Assembly (NCBI RefSeq): GCF_034009455.1
Contig: NZ_CP125380.1
Span: forward strand, 6,044,501 to 6,108,500
DNA length: 64,000 nucleotides
Direction of reading: 5' to 3'
Source of the DNA: Pseudomonas sp. P5_109
GTDB lineage: Bacteria > Pseudomonadota > Gammaproteobacteria > Pseudomonadales > Pseudomonadaceae
Position numbers and translations under genes: made by a program. Shown here one piece after another: positions 19,798 to 29,854 of this stretch. The first letter of the stretch is position 1. Every line of letters starts with the position of its first letter. Under the pieces are notes generated by a model that searched no databases, had not been told where the DNA came from, and was given only the letters and a program-made list of their open reading frames with translations.

Positions 19798-22236
19798 TCA
19801 AGCTGGTTTGGTTTCTGCCAAAGCCTCCTGCGCCAACTCCTTCTCGGCTTCTTTCAGATCATCTTCACTGATCATTTCCGCGATAACCCGCAGGCGCTCC
19901 ACAACCCGCGCGTTCACGCTGCCGTCAGGGAACTCGCCATTTTCGTCCGGCTCGCCGGCCGGCTCGCCCACCAGCAAACTCAAGGCTTCGTCGGCCTGAC
20001 GGACCGCGTACACATGGAACTGCCCCGCACGCACGGCCGCCAGCACTTTCTCGTCGAGCATCAGCGTGGCGACGTTGGCATGAGGAATGATCGCCCCCTG
20101 CTCGCCAGTCAAACCGCGGGCTTCGCACAGACGGAAGAAGCCCTCGATCTTCTCGTTGACTCCGCCGACTGCCTGTACTTCGCCAAACTGGTTGATCGAA
20201 CCGGTGATGGCAAAGCACTGCTTGAGCGGGGTTTTCGACAAGGCCGAAATCAGGGTGCAGGCCTCGCCCAGGGAAGCACTGTCGCCATCGACATAACCGT
20301 AGGATTGCTCCAGGGCGATGCTCGCGGAAATCGCCAGCGGGAATTCCTGGGCGTAGCGGCTGCCCAGATACCCCGTGAGGATCATCACCCCCTTGGAGTG
20401 GATCGGCTGGCCGAGGTTGACCTCACGCTCGATGTCAACGATACCGCTGCCGCCCGGGTACACCGTGGCGGAAATTCGCGCCGGCACACCGAAGGCCGAG
20501 TCGCCGACTTCCAGCACGGTCAAGCCATTGCACTTGCCGACCGCCGCGCCATCGGTGTCGATCAGGATGATCCCGGCCAGCATGTCGTCGAGAATCCGCG
20601 CCGAAACCCGTCCGGTCCGCGTGGCCTTGGCCTTGAGTGCACGCTCGATGTGCCCGGCGTCGGTCATTTCATCGCCAGCCAGGTGACGGATGAAGTCTGC
20701 CTCGCTAACCAGTTGGAACAAGTCACCGATACGCGCCGACAAGCGCCCCTGGTGCTCGGCCAGGCGCGCACTGTAGGTGGCCAGGCGCGCCACCGCATCG
20801 GCGGTCAGCGGTGCCATGCCTTCTTCGGAAGTACGGGTCTTGAGCAACTGGGCGAACTGCTCCAGGCTCTCGTCGACCATCGGGATGTCTTCGTCGAAAT
20901 CCACCAGGACGCGGAACATCTCCTGGAAGTCCGGATCGAGGTCTTGCAGCGTGTAATACAGCTGGCGGGCACCGATGATGACGACTTTGACCTGCAACGG
21001 AATGTGTTGCGGTGTCAGGGTCACGGTGGCCAGACGGCCCAGTTCACCGAGCGGCGACTCCATTTTCAGCTTGCGTGATTGCAGGGCGCGTTTCAGTGCG
21101 TCCCACACGAACGGCTCGCTGAGCATTTTGTCCGCTTCAAGGATCAGGAAGCCGCCGTTGGCCCGGTGCAAGGCACCCGGCCGCAGTTGGCGGTAGGTGG
21201 TGTACAGCGCGCCCTGATCGGTGCTGTATTCGATACGACCGAAAAGGTTTTCGTAGGTCGGGTGCGGCTCGAACACCACTGGCGCACCGCCGCTGGCCGA
21301 GTGACCGACCACCAGGCTCGGCGCGTATTGTTCTTCCAGCAACTTGCGGGCGACAGCGTCGGTCTTGCTGTCGTCCACCAGTTGCTCGACCACGGTCTTG
21401 AGCAAGTACACCTGCATGGCTTGCAGATAACCGCAGACCGCCGCGTTCTCGGCGTATTTCTCCGAGAGTGGCGACAACAATGGCTGCAAGGCCAGGGTGA
21501 TGGTTTCTTCGTTCAGATGACGCAGTTGGTTGCTCGACTCACGCTTCCATTGCGGCAGGCTGGCGAGCTCTTCATTCAGGCGCTCCTCCAGTGCCGAAAT
21601 ATCCTCGTGAAAGCGTTCGCGCTCGGCTTCCGGCAACTGGGCGAACTCAGCCTCGTCCAACGCCTTGCCGTCGCCCATCGGGGTGAAGGCGATATTGCTG
21701 GCGTCGCGGTAGAGCGCGACGTCCTTTTCCAGCGCCAGACGCTCGATGACGTCCAGGGCCTTGTCGTAGCGCTGGTTGAAGGCGCGGTCGATGCTGCTTT
21801 TCTTCTGCTGGTAGGACGGATGCTCGAAAACTGCCGGAAACGTCGCCAGCAGGTTGTCGATCAAGCCGTTGATGTCAGCGATGAAGGCACCGGCGGTGCC
21901 CGACGGCAGCTCCAGCGCGCGCGGCTCGCGAGGTTCATCGAAATTGTTGACGTAGACCCAGTCCGCCGGGGTCTGCAGGCGCTTGCCTTCGGCCTTGAGG
22001 TAGCGTTTGACGAACGAGAACCGGCCAGTGCCGGGCTCGCCCATGACGAATACGTTGTAACCGGGGCGTGGCATGGCCACACCGAACTGCAAGGCTTCGA
22101 CCGCACGTTCCTGGCCAAGCACACCGCGAAAGGGCTCCAGATCATTGGTGGTAGAGAAGCTGAACTGTTCAGCGGAAAACGGACGGGTCAGCGCTTCGGG
22201 CGCTAGACGCAAGCTGGCAGCAACAGGATCAGGCAT
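19798..22236 (-). CDS. Lon-related AAA+ protease (LonB-like)
   Basis: The 812-residue protein combines an N-terminal AAA+ ATPase with a C-terminal Lon protease domain. Walker A is GEPGTGRFS near residue 67. The proteolytic dyad is Ser653 in GDSASLGEA and Lys696 in GGVNEKIEG; their 43-residue spacing equals that of E. coli Lon Ser679-Lys722. It lacks the large Lon N-terminal substrate domain and matches the YcbZ/LonB-like group (PA4576 by position). It is expected to be a soluble ATP-dependent protease; its substrates are unknown. It ends in a Glu/Ala-rich tail. Confidence 0.92.
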   Translation of the reverse strand: MPDPVAASLRLAPEALTRPFSAEQFSFSTTNDLEPFRGVLGQERAVEALQFGVAMPRPGYNVFVMGEPGTGRFSFVKRYLKAEGKRLQTPADWVYVNNFDEPREPRALELPSGTAGAFIADINGLIDNLLATFPAVFEHPSYQQKKSSIDRAFNQRYDKALDVIERLALEKDVALYRDASNIAFTPMGDGKALDEAEFAQLPEAERERFHEDISALEERLNEELASLPQWKRESSNQLRHLNEETITLALQPLLSPLSEKYAENAAVCGYLQAMQVYLLKTVVEQLVDDSKTDAVARKLLEEQYAPSLVVGHSASGGAPVVFEPHPTYENLFGRIEYSTDQGALYTTYRQLRPGALHRANGGFLILEADKMLSEPFVWDALKRALQSRKLKMESPLGELGRLATVTLTPQHIPLQVKVVIIGARQLYYTLQDLDPDFQEMFRVLVDFDEDIPMVDESLEQFAQLLKTRTSEEGMAPLTADAVARLATYSARLAEHQGRLSARIGDLFQLVSEADFIRHLAGDEMTDAGHIERALKAKATRTGRVSARILDDMLAGIILIDTDGAAVGKCNGLTVLEVGDSAFGVPARISATVYPGGSGIVDIEREVNLGQPIHSKGVMILTGYLGSRYAQEFPLAISASIALEQSYGYVDGDSASLGEACTLISALSKTPLKQCFAITGSINQFGEVQAVGGVNEKIEGFFRLCEARGLTGEQGAIIPHANVATLMLDEKVLAAVRAGQFHVYAVRQADEALSLLVGEPAGEPDENGEFPDGSVNARVVERLRVIAEMISEDDLKEAEKELAQEALAETKPA

Positions 22237-22514
22237 CGGGCTTCCTTACAATCAGGCGGGGCAGATGGCAGCATTCTGGCGCTGCCCATGCCCGACTGGC
22301 AAGGAGCGCCGCAGGCCTGAGCATAGTCAATCCGCCAACCCCAGGCGGGCCGGGCTTGCGCCGTCGTTCCCCATGAATGTTTTGCAAAAAATCACGGAAC
22401 CCCGTGATCGTGCCTAAACTCCAAACTGCGCGGCTGGACTAATGCCCGGCCCACTGGCACCGGAACGGGCCAGACTCCCTTGTCTATTGGTATGCACATA
22501 AAGAGAATAAAGCT

Positions 22515-23003
22515 ATGAAACGGATTCTTCTTGGTACTCTCTTCACCGCTGTATCCATCAATGCCATGGCGCAAGCGCCTGGCGGCCCGGATTGCGGTTG
22601 GGGCAACATGCTGTTCGAAGGCCAGCGTGGTACTCCAGCTCACTTCCTGGCATCCACCACCAACGGCACTTCCGGCAACGCAACCTTCGGTATGACCTCC
22701 GGCACCAACGGCTGCGCAACCAATGCGGCGCTGACCTATGGCGGCAAATCCTGGTTTGCCATGAATGGCATGATGAACGAGCTGTCCGAAGACATGGCCA
22801 AAGGTCAGGGCGAAGCGCTGACCACCTATGCCGTGGTATTGGGCGTGGCGCCGGAAGACCGTGCGCACTTCGCCGCCGTCACTCACGAGCACTTCCAGCA
22901 GATCTTCAGCAAGGCTGACGTGACTGCCGAAGATGTGCATACCAACACCCTGGCCGTGCTCAAAGCCGACCCTCGTCTGGCCAAGTACGCAACTCAAGCT
23001 TAA
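22515..23003 (+). CDS. DUF3015-family exported protein
   Basis: The 162-residue protein has a signal peptide (MKRILLGTLFTAVSINAMA, probable cut before QAPGG). The mature part contains GPDCGWGNMLFEGQRGTPAH and TSGTNGC, which recall the DUF3015 family. It is expected in the periplasm or outer membrane; the function is unknown. The locus resembles PA4578. An inverted repeat ATCACGG-AACC-CCGTGAT (22391-22408) lies about 110 bases upstream. A strong terminator follows, so the gene is transcribed alone. Confidence 0.85.
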   Translation: MKRILLGTLFTAVSINAMAQAPGGPDCGWGNMLFEGQRGTPAHFLASTTNGTSGNATFGMTSGTNGCATNAALTYGGKSWFAMNGMMNELSEDMAKGQGEALTTYAVVLGVAPEDRAHFAAVTHEHFQQIFSKADVTAEDVHTNTLAVLKADPRLAKYATQA

Positions 23004-23014
23004 GCTCGACCCGC

Positions 23015-23048
23015 CCCGCTTCTTTCGGGAAGCGGGTTTTGTTTTTTT
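23015..23048 (+). terminator. Intrinsic terminator
   Basis: CCCGCTTC-TTTCGG-GAAGCGGG followed by TTTTGTTTTTTT, 12 bases after the DUF3015 stop codon. Confidence 0.93.
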
Positions 23049-23064
23049 GGTGATGCCTGCGTAC

Positions 23065-23164
23065 TGTAGGAGCTGGCTTGCCAGCGATGGTCGTTAACGA
23101 TGACGCGTGTCTACTGGATAAACGCGGCGCCTTAGAGACCATCGCTGGCAAGCCAGCTCCTACA
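23065..23164. repeat. REPIN
   Basis: A 100-bp inverted pair of the TGTAGGAGCTGGCTTGCCAG type. Confidence 0.92.
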
Positions 23165-23219
23165 GGGGGAAGCATCAACCGCGCCGGTCTTCATTTTTTT
23201 TCAAGTTAAGTTGCCATTT

Positions 23220-25073
23220 ATGCTCAAACGCCTTGCCTGGCTGGCGCTGTGTGTCTGCGCCCCGCTGTCCGCCGCGCCTCATATCGACCCTCAACGTTTG
23301 CAGCAACTGGCCAACGACCCTTTCTGGATATCCCTGGGCCATTACGAGACCGCCAAGCTCGGCGGCTGGCGCAGCTATGTCAGCGATCCGAAATTCTTTC
23401 TCGCCGCTGACGGCAATGAACACCCGGACCATGAACTGGCGGCGACCGTACAAGCCCTGTACGCCCCGGACAGTGCCGGTGAACAACACGCTCAATGCGT
23501 CTACCCGGCCCGCACCCGCTGGCTCAAAGAGCAACTCGGCCTGACCGGCCTGCCGACGCCGGACTGCGCCGAGTTCAAGCAATGGTTCAAGGACGTCTCG
23601 CCCGACAGCGCGGTGATGATCTTCCCGGCAGCCTATCTGAATAGCCCGTCCTCGATGTTCGGCCACACCCTGCTGCGCATCGACCAGGCCGGTGTAAAGA
23701 ACGACAAGACTTCGCTGCTCAGCTACGCCATCAACTTCGGCGCCTACATCGAGGGTTCGGACAACAGCATCCTCTATGCCTGGAAAGGCCTGATGGGCGG
23801 TTATCCCGGCCTGTTCGCACTGGTGCCCTATCAGGAAAAACTCTCGGAATACCGCAGCCTGGAAAACCGCGACCTGTGGGAATACCGGCTGAACCTGACG
23901 CAACAGGAAACCGCGCGCATGGTCGAGCACGTCTGGGAGCTGAAGCAGATCAAGTTCGATTACTTCTTCTTCGACGAAAACTGCTCATACCGCTTGCTGG
24001 AACTGTTGCAAGTGGCCCGTCCAAGCCTGCGCCTGACCGAGCAATTCCCGCTCACGGCCATTCCCACCGACACCGTCAAGGCCGTGAAAGAGGCCGGGCT
24101 GGTGGAGTCGATCCAGTATCGTCCCTCCCGGGAACGCGAGTTGCTCAGTCGCGCTGAGCCGTTGAACCCTGAAGAGCAGCAATGGGTGCTGAAAATCAGC
24201 GCCGATCAGAAACAATTGCAAGATCCTGCGTTCAAGACGCAACCCCGCGACCGCCAGGCGCTGATCATCGATGCGGCCTATCGCCTGGAGCGCTACCGCG
24301 CCAACGGTCAGGAACGCGACCCGGCGCGCGCCCAGCGCAGCTTCGAACTGCTGCGGGCGATCAACCAGAACCCGGCACCGGAACTGGACATCCCGCAACC
24401 CGGCCTGCCTGAAGACGGCCACGAGTCCCGAACCTGGCAGCTCGGCCTCGGCACCCGTGGCGATAAAGCCTTTGGCGAGTACGGCTTGCGCATGGCTTAT
24501 CACGACCTCAATGACAACAACGAAAGCTTTCCCCTTGGCGCGCAGATCGAAATCCTGCAATTGAAACTGCGCCAGTACGAAGGCAATGACTGGCAAGTGC
24601 AGCAACTGGATCTGGCGACCATTCGCTCCCTGACCCCGCGTAACGAATTGCTGCAACCGCTGTCATGGCAAGTCACCGGTGGCCTGGAGCGGGTGCCGGG
24701 CAAGCACGATGACCAGACCCTGGTCAGCCACGTCAACGGCGGTGGTGGCGGAACCTGGCAACTGGGCGATGACATGCTCGGTTTTGCCTTGGGCACGGTG
24801 CGTATCGAGCACAACAACGACTTCGCCGCATTCGTCGCGCCAGCCGCCGGTTTCAACAGCGGTGTGCTGTGGAAGAACCCGCTGGGTAACTTGAGCCTGG
24901 AAGCCAAAGGCGATTTCTTCACCAATGGCGAAGTGCGCCGTAGCCTGAGCCTGCATCAGCAGTGGGAAATATCGCGCAATCTCGGTCTGCGCTTGAGCGC
25001 GCAACGCGAGTTCAGCCATTTGGCCACGGCCGAGAACGAAGTGATGCTTGAGCTGAAGTGGTATCACTACTGA
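23220..25073 (+). CDS. DUF4105 (Lnb-type) envelope protein with C-terminal barrel-like region
   Basis: The 617-residue protein has a signal peptide (MLKRLAWLALCVCAPLSAAP). An N-terminal DUF4105 domain contains SPSSMFGHTLLRID and FDYFFFDENCSYRLLELL, which carry the conserved His and Cys of this papain-like/NlpC-related periplasmic family. From about residue 390 the sequence turns into alternating beta strands ending in an aromatic residue (LELKWYHY), as in outer-membrane barrels. Start choice is uncertain: ATG at 23220, or TTG at 23211 three codons earlier; neither has a clear ribosome-binding site. The role is unknown, with lipid or peptide processing at the outer membrane a possibility. Confidence 0.82.
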   Translation: MLKRLAWLALCVCAPLSAAPHIDPQRLQQLANDPFWISLGHYETAKLGGWRSYVSDPKFFLAADGNEHPDHELAATVQALYAPDSAGEQHAQCVYPARTRWLKEQLGLTGLPTPDCAEFKQWFKDVSPDSAVMIFPAAYLNSPSSMFGHTLLRIDQAGVKNDKTSLLSYAINFGAYIEGSDNSILYAWKGLMGGYPGLFALVPYQEKLSEYRSLENRDLWEYRLNLTQQETARMVEHVWELKQIKFDYFFFDENCSYRLLELLQVARPSLRLTEQFPLTAIPTDTVKAVKEAGLVESIQYRPSRERELLSRAEPLNPEEQQWVLKISADQKQLQDPAFKTQPRDRQALIIDAAYRLERYRANGQERDPARAQRSFELLRAINQNPAPELDIPQPGLPEDGHESRTWQLGLGTRGDKAFGEYGLRMAYHDLNDNNESFPLGAQIEILQLKLRQYEGNDWQVQQLDLATIRSLTPRNELLQPLSWQVTGGLERVPGKHDDQTLVSHVNGGGGGTWQLGDDMLGFALGTVRIEHNNDFAAFVAPAAGFNSGVLWKNPLGNLSLEAKGDFFTNGEVRRSLSLHQQWEISRNLGLRLSAQREFSHLATAENEVMLELKWYHY

Positions 25074-25076
25074 CCC

Positions 25077-25165
25077 TGTGGGAGCGGGCTTGCTCGCGAA
25101 TGCGCAGTGTCAGTCGCCATTGATGTCACTGACACATTGCCTTCGCGAGCAAGCCCGCTCCCACA
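25077..25165. repeat. REPIN
   Basis: An 89-bp inverted pair of the TGTGGGAGCGGGCTTGCTCG type begins four bases after the DUF4105 stop codon. Confidence 0.93.
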
Positions 25166-25271
25166 GGGGTTATGTAGCGCTCGACAAAATACGGACACAG
25201 CTTTCACAACCACCCGACAAATCCACTTCTAGACTTTCCTTAACAGCCGCGTATCGGCTTGGGAGAGTGAG

Positions 25272-25628
25272 ATGTGGCGGTGTGCAGGATGGTTGGGTGT
25301 GCTGTTGCTGATCGCAGGTTGCCAGTCAACCCACGATGACTTGCTCGCCAAAGGTTATCCGCCCGCCTTCGCCGATGGCTTCGATGACGGTTGCAGCAGC
25401 GGTCGGCAGGCCGCCGGGGCGATCTCCGGCGAGTTCCGCAAAAACGTCCCGCGTTACCTCAAGGACCCAATGTACGCCGAAGGCTGGAGCGATGGCTTTC
25501 GCCAGTGCCAGGCCATGCGCGACAACCAGGACCGCGGGGATGGGCGCAACAGCCATCTGGAGGAACGGGACAAAGCCTGGCAGCAGCAGAAGGATCAGGA
25601 CGCCGCACGGGCTTATCACTCGCCGTAA
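25272..25628 (+). CDS. Small predicted lipoprotein
   Basis: The 118-residue product starts with MWRCAGWLGVLLLIAGC, a lipoprotein signal with acylated Cys17; Gln at +2 favours the outer membrane. The mature part is hydrophilic, with two internal AFADGFDDGCSSG / YAEGWSDGFRQCQA repeats (xxGxxDGxxxC), suggesting a duplicated small motif. The C-terminus is rich in Gln, Asp and Arg. No function is known. The next gene, a Gre-like factor, begins 70 bases later on the same strand. Confidence 0.82.
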   Translation: MWRCAGWLGVLLLIAGCQSTHDDLLAKGYPPAFADGFDDGCSSGRQAAGAISGEFRKNVPRYLKDPMYAEGWSDGFRQCQAMRDNQDRGDGRNSHLEERDKAWQQQKDQDAARAYHSP

Positions 25629-25698
25629 GTCGCTTTCAGACATCCAGTGAAACCAAATGCCTGCGACCATGGCCCAAACCCTATACCGGGAGAATTCC

Positions 25699-27545
<1,847 letters not shown>

Positions 27546-27725
27546 TTATTGTCGTTGGAGGAGATTGAGCCGGACTGTAACAAACGATTCGCGCACAGGA
27601 ACAGAGCAAAATGTCGCATTCATGAAATTAAATGGTGCACAGGATATAAATTAATCTGTTTTTTGACCATTTTTGCACCTGAATAGGGATTCACCATTCG
27701 AGTATTGCACCATCAGGAACACCGC

Positions 27726-27818
27726 CTTCGCGAGCAAGCCCGCTCCCACAGGGGATCTTCTGTTGAATTGAGATTTGTGCCTTTCACAAAACCCTGTGGG
27801 AACGGGCTCGCTCGCGAA
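27726..27818. repeat. REP pair in tail-to-tail orientation
   Basis: The left copy is in reverse orientation (CGCGAGCAAGCCCGCTCCCACA-type) and the right copy (TGTGGGAACGGGCTCGCTCG) in forward orientation, the opposite of the common REPIN arrangement. The right copy has two substitutions from the main type. Confidence 0.85.
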
Positions 27819-27852
27819 TGGCGCGACTCGGTGTCATTGAAAAAACACAGGC

Positions 27853-27880
27853 AAAAAAAACGGAGCCCGAAGGCTCCGTT
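27853..27880 (-). terminator. Terminator of ettA
   Basis: On the minus strand ACGGAGCC-TTCG-GGCTCCGT is followed by eight T residues. Confidence 0.92.
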
Positions 27881-27901
27881 CTTTATGCAACCAACCCGAA
27901 A

Positions 27902-29566
27902 TCAGGCCAGTTTCTTGTGCCGTACACGATGCGGCTGGGCAGCCGCTTCGCCGAGGCGCTTTTTACGGTCGGCTTCGTACTCGGTGTAGTTGCCTTCGAA
28001 GAACACTGCTTGCGAGTCGTCTTCGTACGCCAGGATGTGCGTCGCGACGCGGTCAAGGAACCACCGATCGTGAGAGATCACAATGGCGGCGCCCGGGAAG
28101 TCCAGCAGGGCTTCTTCCAGGGAACGCAGGGTTTCGACGTCGAGGTCGTTGGACGGTTCGTCGAGCAGCAGGACGTTGCCGCCCTCCTTCAGGGTCAGGG
28201 CCAGGTGCAAGCGACCGCGCTCACCACCGGACAGGTCCTTGACGAACTTCTGCTGATCGCCGCCCTTGAAGTTGAAGCGACCAACGTAGGTACGCGACGG
28301 GATCTCGTAGTTGCCGATGCGGATCTGGTCGGAACCGTCGGAGATCTGCTGGAACACGGTCTTGCTGCCATCCAGGTCTTCGCGGCTCTGGTCGACGCAA
28401 GCCAGCTGCACGGTTTCACCGACTTCGATGCTGCCCGAATCCGGCGTTTCCTTGCCCATCAACATGCGGAACAGGGTCGATTTACCGGCACCGTTACCGC
28501 CGATCACGCCGACGATGGCGCCTTTAGGCATGGAGAACGACAGGTTGTCGATCAGCACGCGATCGCCATAGCCCTTGGTGACGTTCTTGAATTCGATGAC
28601 CTTGTCGCCCAGGCGTGGACCGGCCGGGATGTAGATCTCGTTGGTTTCGCTGCGCTTCTGGAATTCCTGCGATTGCATTTCTTCGAAGCGTTGCAGACGA
28701 GCCTTGGATTTCGACTGGCGGGCCTTGGCGCCTTTGCGCACCCACTCCAGTTCTTCCTTCATGGCCTTTTCGTGGGCCGACTGCTGCTTGGATTCGGCAG
28801 CCAGACGATCGGACTTGGCTTCCAGCCAACCCGAGTAGTTGCCCTCGTAAGGAATGCCCGCGCCGCGGTCGAGTTCCAGGATCCAGCCGGCAACGTTGTC
28901 CAGGAAGTAACGGTCGTGCGTGATCGCGACCACGGTGCCCGGGAAGTCGTGCAGGAAGTGCTCGAGCCACGCAACGGAATCGGCGTCCAGGTGGTTGGTC
29001 GGTTCGTCGAGCAGCAGCATGTCCGGTGCGGACAGCAGCAGGCGGCACAAGGCCACACGACGCTTCTCACCACCGGAGAGGAATTCGACCTTGGCATCCC
29101 AGGCCGGCAGACGCAGCGCGTCGGCGGCGACTTCCAGTTGACGATCGAGGTTGTGGCCGTCGCTGGCTTGCAGGATCGCTTCGAGCTTGGCCTGTTCGGC
29201 AGCCAGTTTGTCGAAGTCGGCGTCTTCTTCAGCGTAGGCCGCGTAGACCTCGTCCAGCCGCGCCTGGGCGTTCTTGATCACGCTGACCGCTTCCTCGACC
29301 ACTTCACGCACGGTCTTGGTCGGATCCAGTTGCGGTTCCTGCGGCAGGTAGCCGATGTTCAGCTCCGGCATCGGACGGGCTTCGCCCTCGAACTCGGTGT
29401 CGACGCCAGCCATGATTTTCAACAGCGTGGACTTACCCGAACCGTTGAGGCCGAGCACGCCGATCTTGGCGCCGGGGAAGAAGGACAGAGAAATGTTTTT
29501 CAGGATTTCCCGCTTCGGCGGAACAACTTTGCCCAGCCGATGCATGGTGAATACGTATTGAGCCAT
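27902..29566 (-). CDS. ettA: Energy-dependent translational throttle protein EttA (ABC-F)
   Basis: EttA is a soluble ABC-F ATPase that binds the ribosomal E site and gates entry into elongation according to the ATP/ADP ratio. The 554-residue protein has two ABC domains: Walker A GLNGSGKST and GGNGAGKST, signature LSGGEKRR and LSGGERGR, Walker B LLLDEPTNHLD and LLLDEPSNDLD. The linker between them (about residues 240-320) is the charged P-site-tRNA interaction motif. No membrane segment is present. It is a single gene with its own terminator. Confidence 0.97.
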   Translation of the reverse strand: MAQYVFTMHRLGKVVPPKREILKNISLSFFPGAKIGVLGLNGSGKSTLLKIMAGVDTEFEGEARPMPELNIGYLPQEPQLDPTKTVREVVEEAVSVIKNAQARLDEVYAAYAEEDADFDKLAAEQAKLEAILQASDGHNLDRQLEVAADALRLPAWDAKVEFLSGGEKRRVALCRLLLSAPDMLLLDEPTNHLDADSVAWLEHFLHDFPGTVVAITHDRYFLDNVAGWILELDRGAGIPYEGNYSGWLEAKSDRLAAESKQQSAHEKAMKEELEWVRKGAKARQSKSKARLQRFEEMQSQEFQKRSETNEIYIPAGPRLGDKVIEFKNVTKGYGDRVLIDNLSFSMPKGAIVGVIGGNGAGKSTLFRMLMGKETPDSGSIEVGETVQLACVDQSREDLDGSKTVFQQISDGSDQIRIGNYEIPSRTYVGRFNFKGGDQQKFVKDLSGGERGRLHLALTLKEGGNVLLLDEPSNDLDVETLRSLEEALLDFPGAAIVISHDRWFLDRVATHILAYEDDSQAVFFEGNYTEYEADRKKRLGEAAAQPHRVRHKKLA

Positions 29567-29854
29567 GGAGAACCTAGGGTCAGTGACAGATGAATGATTG
29601 GAGCGCAGGCAATGCCCGGCCAGACCGTGCGCGTCGCTCGCTTGAGGCTATCAATACGTGCGCGCTGAAAAAGTCTGAGTCTAGGAGCTGGAACGCTCCC
29701 GCGTAACCGGCAAAGCTACCTTAATGACAGATGGCAGTCCAGCCGACGGGCAGGGGCTGGCACTTCGCCACAACTCAAGGCATGCTAGCCGCCCTTCGGG
29801 CGTCCGGCTTATAGTGCACGTCGCGCCAGTCCAGCCAAACCGCAGGATGACAGC

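Noticed and set aside
27818..29593. A 591-codon frame opposite ettA.
   Set aside because: Antisense shadow of an ABC-F gene; begins inside REP and terminator sequence.
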